Below, one piece after another: positions 54,193 through 64,000 of a DNA stretch of 64,000 bases (position 1 is its first letter; the number at the start of each line of letters is the position of its first letter). Both the position numbers and the translations under genes were made by a program. This stretch comes from Bemisia tabaci (lineage: Eukaryota > Arthropoda > Insecta > Hemiptera > Aleyrodidae). Under the pieces are notes generated by a model, which saw only the letters and a program-made list of their open reading frames with translations, did no database searches and was not told the origin of the DNA. Location: positions 60,542,851 to 60,606,850 of the forward strand of contig NC_092796.1 in assembly GCF_918797505.1 (NCBI RefSeq), read 5' to 3'.

Positions 54193-55318
54193 GATTCGGT
54201 ACGATCGCACAAGGGGTGCAAAAACTTCTCGACGACGCAACCAATTGAAATATGGGAGCGCTATGAACTTTCTGCGGGGGGTGCAAAAAGTTTCTCGGCC
54301 TACGCAGTTTCGAGCAACCAGGGATTCGGCTTACGCACATGGCATTACGCGTCCGCAGTAATTTAGAGCAGGGGGAGCAAACTAAAAAAAGTAAAAAAGT
54401 ATAACTCACGGTTGCTAGCAGACGGGTGACATCGATGAATATGATTAACAAGCGCTGAAACAAAAATCGAGAGAAAAATTAGGAGGGCACCAAAAACGTT
54501 ATAAGGAGAAGAGCAAAGCTATGTCAAGGCTGGAAGACCCAACAACTTATGAAAGACAAATCATCAGTCAATCTAAACTTGTTGGGCCGAAAGATTCGAC
54601 GGTCTACACAAGTTGTTCGTCGAAAACTTCCGTGTCATACAAAGAATAAAAGGACGGACATAACAAATAAATCTCCAAATGACCATACTACTTTCATTTG
54701 GACGGGTTATAGTAAAAAAAAGTTTTCAAAATATCTGAACATTTTGAAACTCACAAAACTGAAAAGCACAACATTTGAAATGGTGTCCCTTAGCATGGGA
54801 AGGGCCTTGGGTTGCCCGGATAAGGTGCGGAGCGAAGAGTCACGCTGAGTCAAAGAGAGATTACTGCGCAGTCAAATATTACGACTGATTGTAGCTACTC
54901 TCCGAATCCAATGCGCAAATTAAACCTGTCTGACGTGTGCTGTAAATAATCGAAGCTTGCGTTGCCATTGGAGCCACGTGATTCGAACGGACAGAGAATC
55001 AGAAAACACTTCGATAGCTGAAGTAAAAAATCCGATTTCCACGTTGACTTCACTTTAAGGACTATTGCTTTAGCTTTCTTAGGCAAGAACACTAAGCCCT
55101 ACAGTTAGACTCGACATGTTCGGTGCACTGTCTACACTAGTTAAACCATATTCACACAATTTTGAGGACACATTCTGATGAGTTTTCTTCGAAAAAAAAA
55201 AAAAAATAGACACATAATAAAACGTGGCGATGAATGTACACTGTTTCCAAAAATATCCATCGATTTATCGTGACGATTGTTAAAAAAAAAAACATCGCTA
55301 AATGAGTGTTTTTTCTCA
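54193..55318. other. Stretch without recognised repeats
   Basis: Unique. Small plus-strand frame 54549-54848 is Lys/Arg-rich without a domain. An A16 run lies near 55190-55206. Confidence 0.35.
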
Positions 55319-55530
55319 CGAAAGAACGTAACTGCAAATCAATGCCAAATTTCCCAAGAATGCACTTTCACCAGGAGAATCTTGGGCTTTCCTGCCTGAA
55401 AATTTCACTGATTTTTCTTCTGATCTTATACACAAGTCCAAAAAATTTCTTACTAAATCTGCACAGGTGCAGTCTTGTAAAAAATCAAATTGTTTGAGTC
55501 AATCTTGGAGCCTCGGAATGGATTGCGCAG
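55319..55530. mobile_element. Family EE MITE (copy 3)
   Basis: Left CGAAAGAACGTAACTGCAAA. Inner CTTTCCTGCCTGAAAATTTC and ACTGATTTTTCTTC. Right end diverged (GAGCCTCGGAATGGATTGCG). Confidence 0.65.
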
Positions 55531-55932
55531 AGTGAACGGCATACGGACCTCAACGACTGGGGCGAGAGGTTTGACCCAGCTCATCTACTAATCTACATAA
55601 TAACATACCGATTCGATCAACTCACGACAGCTACCCTAAGACAATCTCAATTATTAACGTATCGAAATTTCATTAACATTCAATAAAAGCGCGTCGGCCC
55701 TTCTTGTATCATACGACGGGTGAGCAGCAGTCAAAAGAGAAGACCTCCGGAGTTGTCGGTGTCACGCTCAACAGAAGTCTGAGTAATTATCGCCGATAAT
55801 TACACGTCCGAGAAGAAAATGAGGCTGAACCCCTGAATCGACGCCGTCTAAATCGTTCTCCGAGCTTGGAACTCAACTTAGTGAAGTTCACCTCTAGGTA
55901 TCTGATTTCCTCTCCTCCTTCCGTCGAAATTT

Positions 55933-56030
55933 CAAAAACCGATTTTTCACCTCTAATCGACAAAGCTGCCGTGCTAAATACCAAAAACCGATTTTTCACC
56001 TCTAATCGACAAAGCTGCCGTGCTAAATAC
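55933..56030. repeat. 49-bp tandem duplication, two identical units
   Basis: CAAAAACCGATTTTTCACCT through AAGCTGCCGTGCTAAATAC is present twice in a row with no visible difference. Each unit contains CTGCCGTGCTAA, the family A terminus. Confidence 0.95.
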
Positions 56031-57605
56031 CTGGACCCAATGGACTTGAGGTCCAAGTCCACAAGATTTACAGAGCCTCACAAAAGCGCCGAAAAGTGTA
56101 ACTAGGATTACGCGTTATTATTCACGACTCTCTTTCCGTTTTTATCATAAGCTAAGGAAAAATTCGTAACCAGATTGCAACGTTCAGAAACTCGGCCCGT
56201 GTAAAATTTTAATAAAAAGGAAAATAGGAAGGTACCGAATTATCGCCTTGAAAATCTCTATGAAAATACTTTAAATTATTACAGAAAATTCGCACAAAAA
56301 TTTAAGAAAAATAAAGTTATGCTTTTACAAAAACAAAATAATTGAAAATACATAAAACATGTGCGGATGTGTGCAGTGTTACAATCGCGGATGTATAAAC
56401 GTATATTCGCAAGCAGCCATCGATCTTGAACTTCATTATGGGAAGGCGCTACGAGATAACTATTCGACCACGGGTGTAAGCATATTGCCGCCCGCTGGAT
56501 TGAAGGCGCGTCACATTGTGACGATGACTCGACCACGCTACCATAACTGGCGCATCGCTAAGAGCGCTGCTACACTAGGATTTCGCAAGGGATTGACATC
56601 CTAGGATCGTTGTCTTTGTGGAGAGCCCCCGAATATTTGTTTCTGCCTCTGCGTCGCGATTGGTGCTTCAACTTTAAAAATTGTGGCGTGGAAGCCTCCC
56701 ACAGTTCCCCCTCCCTCCCAAAAGAAGAAGAAAAAGTGTCTCACATACTTGAGAAAAGGGTATCAATTGTGAAAGCACTCGTTGCCGTGGGTCGCGAATA
56801 ATGTGAAAAGCACAGAAGGTTATCGACCCCTGGTGTTGCGTATCCAACTCGAGCAGAAAAGCCGAACAAACGGAGCCCACTCACACAGTCAAGTGGCCCA
56901 ACGGATGATTTTGCCGAGTGGATTCGATTCGATTAATTTTCTGGTTTTCAAACCGGAAATCGACTTGTGCCAACGAGGTCAAGAGGGCGTGACTTCAGAG
57001 AAGATGCCGTTTCACCAATCAATGATCTCTTTTCGCACTCCAAGAGCATCTACTTTAATCAAACTTGTCTAGACGACACTCGCGCCATTGCGAAAAGAGG
57101 GAGAAAGAAACAAATACTCCGAGGGACTTATCAAAACTGTTGATAAAATCGATAGTAAGATATTCCTCTATTCGTACATGAACATGAAGAATGCCTGTTG
57201 ATAACGAGAAAAAAGGGCTTATTATTATTTTTAAGCAGGTCGAAAGGAGGGCAAAAGTGAATAATCGCGAGACGATCTGGACATTTTCGCTCAAAGAGCA
57301 TTTACAAAAATCCATGGTTGAAAAGTGATTTTAACATGAAAAGACAGACACTTCCTCTTCACATAGGGCTTTCACCAATAAAAGGGCAATAACTTCAAGC
57401 GCTGAAACGCATCAGTGAGGGTAACAAACCAATTGCGAACTACTCAAGAAGAAGGAACTAAGAGCATTAGAACAACAGAGTCGCGATTTTCGATTTCAAC
57501 CCGAAATAGATCGAACTCAATAACCATGCACGATTCCCAGATCGAACGAAAGAGAAAAGAGGCATGTATTCGCGACTAACCTTACCTCACCTCGTGATAA
57601 CTATG
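56031..57605. other. Long stretch without recognised repeats
   Basis: Unique. An 81-codon plus frame at 56359-56604 (includes CGCVQCYNRGC and a basic end) and frames at 56610-57072 are open, but I recognise no domain and see no supporting splice structure. Confidence 0.35.
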
Positions 57606-57833
57606 AGGGGAAACGTAAGTAACTACACTCCCACGTTGCAAAATTACCCCTTGCGAATCACGTTTCAGCTACGGAACTGCCAGGCATTTCTAATTGGAAA
57701 TTGTTGCGATATTTTCTCTCATCACAGACAAAAATCAACAATTTTTGGACGGCAACGGCGCGTTCATGTTCTGGTAAGAAAATTAATTTCTAAGTCGATT
57801 TTGAAACTCTGAAATGAGGTTACGTTCCTCCGT
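57606..57833. mobile_element. Family EE MITE (copy 4)
   Basis: Left GGGGAAACGTAAGTAACTAC, right GAAATGAGGTTACGTTCCTC. Inner CCAGGCATTTCTAATTGGAA. More diverged than copy 2. 57834-58420 beyond it has nothing recognised apart from a possible A end (TCATACGGCTCTCTTCCCTA at 58336). Confidence 0.6.
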
Positions 57834-58420
57834 TTCGGAAACGATGATAAGCGCAAGAGTACACGCAATCTAAGACCGACTCCCGACTGAATTCTGATAA
57901 ATAAATTTGAGACAAGGCATAGGAGCTTCGAATTGTAAAACAGGTAGATAGAAAACAGGTCAGCCCCGGAAAAGAGACAGAAAAAAAGGCGGAGGAATGC
58001 GCGGAGTCGGGAGGGGGGACATTAATGAAGTAATCGCTTTAGGTCTACAATGTAGCTCGTAACAACTCCGTCAGACAAATTAAACAATGGGCAAGGACTT
58101 GGTCCCAGAAGTAGCTCAGAGCAGTGTGAATATTAAATTGGACAAATGTTACACGCATTTAAATAGGACCTTAAAACGGATGCATATTGAGGAGATGATA
58201 ATGAGCCACGAAATTGAATGGGTGATAGCCAGCCCCGGCCTCTCCCCTCTGCCGCCGTCTTGCGCAAAAGAGCAGTAAGCACATTCTGGGATGAGCCACG
58301 AGACAAATTCAAGCATGGGCTAACCGTGGCTCATACGGCTCTCTTCCCTAACAAGACAGTGGCAGTCTGTTCCCTCTACACCTTCGTCTTGAGCCAAACA
58401 GCGCGACGCGACGAGGAGAT

Positions 58421-58673
58421 CCGTCGTGCGCAAGAAAAAACCGTAAGAACCTTCAGACGTTTCCAAATTCCCTGTGACGAAATGCAGATTTTCCGAGAAA
58501 CTTAAGTACATTTTACTTCCATCTTCACGGTGCGTTTTGTTCGCAATTTCATCGATAGAGTCTGAAAATGTACGGGGGAAATATTCATGTCCACCCTTCA
58601 AAATACGCAGCTTAACGGGGGAAGACTTGGCAACGTTTGAATGTTCATACGGGGTTTATCCTCAGCACGGCAG
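58421..58673. mobile_element. Family A MITE (copy 16)
   Basis: Left CCGTCGTGCGCAAGAAAAAA (diverged), right TTTATCCTCAGCACGGCAG. Inner CAGACGTTTCCAAATTCCC and TTGGCAACGTTTGAATGTTC. Flanks AGAT/AAAT. Confidence 0.82.
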
Positions 58674-59334
58674 AAATGCAACTTCATGGGTTGCCTCATA
58701 TTTTCGGGTTGCTCGCTGAATAGCAGGCTCGATTTTCGAACCGTTATCGAACGACTTCAAACGATAAGCCCCTATCGTTGCAATGCGATAAATCGATCAA
58801 GGTCGTTCGCTGACGATTCGACAATCGAACCGCAGGTGGCCACAGCTCCTTTTAGGGTGGTTGGATTAGAACTTGATAGGTGCCAAAAAAATAGTGACAC
58901 AGAGAAGAAAAAACCGGTCCAATGGAATTGCATAGTTTTCGCAACCATAATGGACCCTATCCATATTACGTCACAGGGAAGAGATTTTTTCCCCCCTTAA
59001 ATGATCGGCGGTACCACCGCTCATCAAACCGCGATCTTCAACTGATCGATCGGTGCTGACGTCATGACAGACAGAACCACCGCCATACGGTAGATTAAGC
59101 CATGAAACATGACATATACTACGACGGCAATTCTTGATGTTTATTCCGTCATACTGAGGAGCTCAGCCCCTTGACCGCTTCGCGGCCTTTGAATTTCTTT
59201 ACTTGAAAGTTACAATTCCGAAATTCCATCGCTTCCGGGTGTTTCAGACCGCCAGAACCCTGTCCACCCTTCCACAATAAGGTTGGAGCACAGTGTCGCG
59301 AAGCAACTTCTTCAAGCCGAACTTCTCCATCTTG

Positions 59335-59565
59335 CACTGGGAAAAAAAGTCGCTTGGATCTAGAGGCCAGACTCTTAAAATCATTGACAGGAAAAAATAC
59401 TCTTGATTCAATCAGATTTTGGCTTGAATCAAAAGGAAATCCGCTCAAATCGAGAAGCATGGCTCTTCGATTCAAAGGAAAAATCCGATTGAATCTAGAG
59501 TATTTTTTCTTGTCAATGTTATTAAGAGTCTGGACTCAAGATCCAAGCGACTTTTTTCTCCAGTG
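59335..59565. mobile_element. Family S foldback (copy 3)
   Basis: CACTGGGAAAAAAAGTCGCT and AGCGACTTTTTTCTCCAGTG, continuing TGGATCTAGAG / GATCCA, CCAGACTCTTAAAAT / AAGAGTCTGG and GACAGGAAAAAATACTC / GAGTATTTTTTCTTGTC. A strong hairpin nearly end to end. Confidence 0.87.
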
Positions 59566-59930
59566 TGACGGGTCGAAGCGACAAGCAGCGCAAATCTCAT
59601 CGAGGAGCGGTGGGAGGCATCGGAGCTTAACAATGTTGCCAAATTAAGCTGGAAATTCAGCACATCACATATCCCCATTTAACGTAGGTTATAGCACCAA
59701 TCGGGCAACCTTGGAGCTTTGGACGTTGCCACAACTCGAGGTGTAGCGTAGGGAGGAAACGGAGTAAATCAGACTGAGAATGGAGGCGCAGCCGCGGATT
59801 TCCCGTGGGCGTAGCGTGGCATGAGACAACACCACCGCAACAACAACAGGGATCCGTTCTTGTGAACCATCGGTGGAGCAGACTCTCATCAAACCAACGG
59901 CACCACGTGACGCCGACGCGTCAAGTAGGG

Positions 59931-59977
59931 CACGCACACACGCACACCACCACACACACGCACACCACCACACACGC
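59931..59977. repeat. CA-rich microsatellite
   Basis: Mixed CACA, CGCACAC and CACCAC units, imperfect. Confidence 0.85.
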
Positions 59978-60041
59978 AAGGTTTACTCCCGCATAACGAC
60001 GCCCGCGCCCGCCATGCGTCCTCGGTCGCTGCGAAGTCACT

Positions 60042-60118
60042 GGACGGATTTATGCTAAAAGGAACTATGTGCATAGGGTTCGGCGTGAGACATAGTTCCT
60101 TTTGGCATAAATACGTTC
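60042..60118. mobile_element. Short family E-type palindrome
   Basis: GGACGGATTTATGCTAAAAG and CTTTTGGCATAAATACGTTC with GGAACTATGTGC / ACATAGTTCC. 77 bp, a second member of the short form at 52900. Confidence 0.82.
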
Positions 60119-60183
60119 ATGTGTTCGTCCCTCTATCCGTAAGCAATCGGCCAATAAAAATTCATCGGAAAGAAATCAATAGT

Positions 60184-60326
60184 TGAACTACATTTTGCAC
60201 CAGAAAACTACTATTTCTGTCTTGTTTCAGAAACAACGTACGTTTCATAAATTTCCTTTCGCCGACGAGCGCATTTATGGATGAACCAGAGGCAGTAGCT
60301 CCTTGTTTCGAAATGTAGTCCACTCG
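60184..60326. mobile_element. Family B MITE (copy 8)
   Basis: TTGAACTACATTTTGCACCA and AACTACTATTTCTGTC on the left, AGTAGCTCCTTGTTTCGAAA then TGTAGTCCACT on the right. Confidence 0.75.
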
Positions 60327-60330
60327 GATG

Positions 60331-60478
60331 CATTGGAACTACATTTTGAAATTCGTAACTTCAATATCTGGTTCAATATGGAGACAACGTTTGTACCGTT
60401 GGTTTTCCTAAGTGCATTAGTGGTTTTACGGATGAGCCAGAAATTGTAGTTCCTGATTGTAAAATGAAGTCGATGTAG
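60331..60478. mobile_element. Family B MITE (copy 9)
   Basis: CATTGGAACTACATTTTGAA on the left, GGATGAGCCAGAAATTGTAG then TTCCTGATTGTAAAATG on the right. Only 4 bp from copy 8. Confidence 0.8.
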
Positions 60479-60586
60479 TAATTTAGGGAGCTTCTCTGCC
60501 TCTGTAGAGAGGGGAATAAGCTCGGCATGTATATTTTCTGGGGTTCTGTTGTTAACACACATCATCCCTGGTCATGAAATTACTGT

Positions 60587-60611
60587 GGGGGGGGGGGGGG
60601 GGGGGGGGGGG
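60587..60611. repeat. Poly-G run, 25 bases
   Basis: Twenty-five consecutive G on the plus strand. Its real length is uncertain because homopolymers of this size are hard to sequence. The glycine run it gives to an 83-codon frame is not evidence of a gene. Confidence 0.95.
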
Positions 60612-63599
60612 TTGTACCGGTGGTGTAAAATTAATCAAACACGCGAAGGAGCGGGGTTCTCCGACGACCGAAAGAGTCGTGAGTGCTGCCGCTGTATTTT
60701 CTAAGCTGCCATCTCTGGAATCGACGAATCTACAAACCGGGTTCATTACAGACTCATCTCTCCTCTACCGAATGACCTTCGTTGATAAAGCCCAAACCGT
60801 CATGTCAATGCTCTCGCTAGATTAAGGTCGCTCGATAAGCAGTTGATGGAGGCTCAAAATCGAACCGATATCTCCTTGGGACCGAGGGAACAGCTCATCA
60901 TCAAGGTCAAGAGTTACAACGGAGAACAGGCGATAAGAGCTCCGGTGCAAACTAGGGAATGTAGAAGAGGATTGAGGATTCCTAGATCCTTACTGCACTG
61001 CGGTGCCTAATGAAGCCTGAAACCAGTTTTTTGAAACGACCATGAGATCAACCACAGTTCAATGGCTGTATATACCGTGCAATCCCAGTCAACCTTCTCC
61101 AATAGATCGTTGTTTCCCCTTCAGAATATCTATTATATCGAAAAACCTTACGAATGATCACGTCACGTTTACATCAGTGCACTAAAAAAAGCGGCGACTG
61201 CAACAAGGAATGTACCAAAATAACATACCATTCTTGGCGTACAGAAAGTCAAGCAGAAAATTAATTAGTCTTTTAAGGTGCGCAAAAAAGTAAGTATGGA
61301 AAGCTGTACATTCTATACGTAGAAAAAACTCCTATTGAACGTAATAGTCTTAGTGCGATGGTGCAAATCTTGTGAGACGGCACGATCACTACTGAGACAA
61401 ACCAGGTGCATTCGCCAAAATAGATTTTACGCTCGACGAAAACACTAGTTGCACCCGTATTGCGAAAGTCGTAAGCGCATCTCAGATTTCGCCCACAGAA
61501 TTGAGAGTATGCAACCCGGCTCACCGCGGAGTTAAAATAGATGCATGTTGGGTTTGAACCCAACTTCGTACATCCTTCAATTGTTTTACGCTCCGCGATT
61601 CATGCAAATGCTGTGTTCATCTTTAGAAAGGCTCCTCAGTTGTTATACAACACGTTATTTTGTTTGTAGCGCTATTTCTCTGTTAACTGATGAGCCTAGA
61701 TGAATTTAATACTCTCGGATGATTCCAATTCCAAAGGGGGTGATGGAAACAGTAAAAAATGAATTTTAAACTGAAACTCGTATGGAATTAATTTCTTTAT
61801 GGGGAGAAAGACTTGGATAATAGTTACTCTCCTTCAGTCAGATACGTCAGGATGGATACATAAAATGAAATCTTAGTTTCTCATCGATAAATTTGATCCA
61901 ACTGTTCAATCCTCTACTCATATTCATGCCCTTCAAATTATTCGCAGACTTGGATTTCATCAAACTTTCTTCGCAATGGATTCTTCACAATGACAAAAGT
62001 CTCCGAGGGTTTTCGACGTCGATAATTTTCACTTCCAAATTGCATACCCGCACAAAATGAAGGAGAACGTGACTCTTTTCGGCTGACTCAGAGACTTTAA
62101 CGCGAAGTAGAAAAGTTGGACAGGGCGAAACACGTGGTAGATGCACACCTGTCTTGACTTCCAAGGAGGTAAAATTGCATATCCGTAAAATGAAGGAAAG
62201 CATCGTGTTCAATTTTATCCCTGTAATTTAACTATTCAGCTCTTCAAACCCAACCTTCAATTTATGTAACCGAACTACGCAGATTGAAAGAACTGATGAA
62301 ATGAGTTCTACTTCATGAACCGAACGTTCGGTAACACGGATCAAAAATTCAGTTGCATTCAAAAAATGAACGCTCAACGCACTGAGTAGGATAAATAATG
62401 AGACAGGGGTGTTGATGTTTTTCAAAAATAAGTGGAAACGCGCTGATAAGATATTACACAACTGGTGCAAAAGCATAGAATTTGGGATAAAATTACCGCG
62501 TTGATGTGGGATTTTGGAGAAAATTCAACTGCTAATAGTTCAGAAGCTTTTAGTTGTTAAAAGACTTGTTAAGAATGCATTATTTCGTGAGAACTTTCGT
62601 AGAATTAATGCGACCGTGTTAATTTTGAGAAAATTAAGGCGACCGCGCTATCTATAAGTACGTCCTGATGCGTAGAACTAAAAAACCTGAAACTTTCTAC
62701 CCCTGATAAAATCTCCATTAAATTGATCAGAATTAGGACAAAACCAGTGGATTGAAATTAAGAAAAAAAAAAAGATTTGAGAGAAAAACTCGGAAGAAAA
62801 TGGGAGCCACGTTCAGTTTATCAGTGACTTGAACTAAATTATGACTGCACACGAGTAAAATTTCCGACCTAAACGAACAAATTTTATTACAACAAAAACA
62901 CGAAAAACCGAAAATGAGAAAAAGAAGTAATTAGAAAACACCGACCTGGGGTTCAAGGAACTGCAGCTGGTGAGAGTGTGCAATGAAGCGAAAATGACCC
63001 CGAACACCACGTGGCCATTTCAGTGCCCCACAGAAGTTCAGAAAAGGTATCCCTGAGCTGGAATTTGCAAACTTAAGTCACGCAAGTCTGTTCCACAGAA
63101 CGTTCATTTAAAAGAAACGCTCAATAGTATGAGTGTATCAGAACTTACAACCGGTTTCAAATAAGTTAGGCCAAAGTTTAAGGGAAACGTGTTCACTTGC
63201 TATCACTCATCCGAAAAATCTGAGCATCGAGCGGAAGTAGGGGTGATCCATTCCACGAGTAGGAAAGTCGGAGCGGATAAAAGATAAAACACGAGCGTAG
63301 AAACTTCCGAAATTCGCGAAATATTAAACACTGAAGAGAACCGCACACGTTATCGATATTCCCGTGGTAAACTGGGCCGATACCGATGATATCACACTTC
63401 TTGAAATGCGATCGAATAAAAATTGCAAGTCTCCTCGAAGTGATGCGATAATAAAACAGCACACATATGATTCGATTAAACACGATGAACAACGAAACGC
63501 AATAGGCACAGCAAACTTCCTCTCTGAAATTGATGAGACGGCTGGATCGGAGGTGACCATGACTGCAAGTGTCCAAGTGCGGGCTGAGGACGAGTGGAC
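60612..63599. other. Long stretch without recognised repeats
   Basis: The largest part of the window free of the repeat families above. 60620-60825 continues an open frame downstream of the poly-G. 62031-62070 and 62157-62200 share CACTTCCAA, AAATTGCATAYCCG and AAAATGAAGGA. 61546-61563 is a perfect palindrome (GTTGGGTTTGAACCCAAC). No gene can be called. Confidence 0.4.
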
Positions 63600-64000
63600 C
63601 GCGACCACGTGAAACCTCGCGGCGAGGAACGGAAACGAACTGAGGCGGCCGTCCGCGGCAGCGGCGAGGTTCGGCGACTCGAACGGGGGCATCGGAAAGT
63701 GCAGCGCTCTGACGGCCGGACGGGAAATTAAGCGCGGAATGCGGTTTTCAATTTTAACCCGCAACTCTCTCTGTAAGGAAAGGAATTCATGCCGGGTTGC
63801 CACCAGAAAAGGCTCGGGGGAATAAAAGATGGTTCCGTCGGGATAGCTTCGCTCCGGCTCGCCGCGCCGATGACTAGCTTGTGAGTCAGACGAAACTTAT
63901 TTTTTCTCGGAATAAAGGTATGCGCCGGCCACGGGTATTTTCGGCTGGCTAGCGCTGGACATTCGCCGAAGTCCGTGACTCACTTGGTCAAGACAGGATA
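63600..64000. other. GC-rich patch at the window end
   Basis: CpG-dense (GCGGCCGTCCGCGGCAGCGG near 63645). Open frames of 82 (plus, 63364-63612) and 159 codons (minus, 63324-63803) enter it. Neither has a recognised domain. It may continue into a gene or promoter outside the window. Confidence 0.35.

Noticed and set aside
58241..58376. A shortened family A copy between TGCCGCCGTCTTGCG and AAGACAGTGGCAG
   Set aside because: The right part resembles an A end, but the left end and body are too different to call, and a clear A copy follows at 58421.
61546..61563. tRNA T-arm-like word (GGGTTCAAACCC on the minus strand)
   Set aside because: No D-arm, anticodon arm or acceptor pairing at the right distance on either strand. 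It is only an 18-bp palindrome.
63324..63803. 159-codon minus-strand open frame
   Set aside because: Overlaps another minus frame and a plus frame and extends into CpG-rich sequence. Nothing recognisable, though the window edge leaves some doubt.

Overview
This window looks like eukaryotic nuclear DNA, most likely from an insect. It is AT-rich (roughly 60% by eye), has no operons, no tRNA or rRNA genes and no open frame longer than about 165 codons, and nearly every long open frame is a by-product of a repeat or a GC-rich patch. Several repeat motifs (for example CTGCCGTGCTAAGGAAGAAC and GGGCCTGTTGCAAACTTTTG) remind me of hemipteran genomes such as the whitefly Bemisia tabaci. That is memory only and was not checked. 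I recognise no named gene. Two short open frames (15674-15958 minus, 16428-16641 plus) are the only stretches that read like possible coding exons, and both are weak calls.

The content is a dense, layered deposit of short non-autonomous DNA transposons (MITE and foldback type), recognised because copies recur here and have terminal inverted repeats (TIRs). Letters are local labels. A: ~250 bp, CTGCCGTGCTAAGG ends, 4-bp target-site duplication (TSD), at least 16 copies. B: ~145 bp near-palindrome, nine copies. C: ~240 bp, CGCACAGTGGATCGAG ends. D: ~320 bp. E: ~375 bp, GGACGTATTT ends. F: ~390 bp, TAGAGTACC ends, 8-bp TSD (hAT-like). G: ~515 bp foldback. H: poorly bounded. I: ~275 bp. J: ~160 bp. 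K and L: CAGGGTT and CAGGGTGTC ends. M and X: small palindromes. N: ~405 bp. O: ~617 bp with long TIRs. P: ~275-bp unit, partly tandem. Q1/Q2: an hAT-like element inside another. S: CACTGG plus A-rich ends. U: ~230-280 bp. W, Y, AA, BB, CC, EE, FF: other foldback or TIR elements.

Layout: 0.6-3.5 kb J, A and a B array. 4-6.3 kb FF, H, F and AA. 7-9.9 kb P, A, CC, B with N inside. 10.3-12.3 kb H, C, U, A with I inside. 13-14.5 kb hairpins and W. 15-18.2 kb K, the two exon candidates, I, P with O inside. 19.6-24.3 kb BB, F, C, A, J, G. 24.37-25.9 kb a three-deep nest, E holding F holding G. 26.4-27.4 kb C holding D, then F. 27.5-30.6 kb a degenerate minisatellite, S, Q2 holding Q1. 32-34.5 kb F, two E, A and a 22-bp minisatellite. 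35.3-36.3 kb Y around a zero-loop palindrome. 36.4-43.9 kb A, I, B, S, G, AA, L, and N holding M. 44-49.5 kb D holding E, K holding B, L, EE. 50-52.9 kb A, C holding U, a pair of A, X. 53-60.5 kb EE, B, S, E-type palindromes. 60.6-64 kb no recognised repeats, with a GC-rich end.

The repeats do not form a pathway. What can be read is relative age: an inserted element is younger than its host. No transposase gene is visible, so all families would depend on enzymes encoded elsewhere. Family assignments beyond TIR and TSD evidence are inference.
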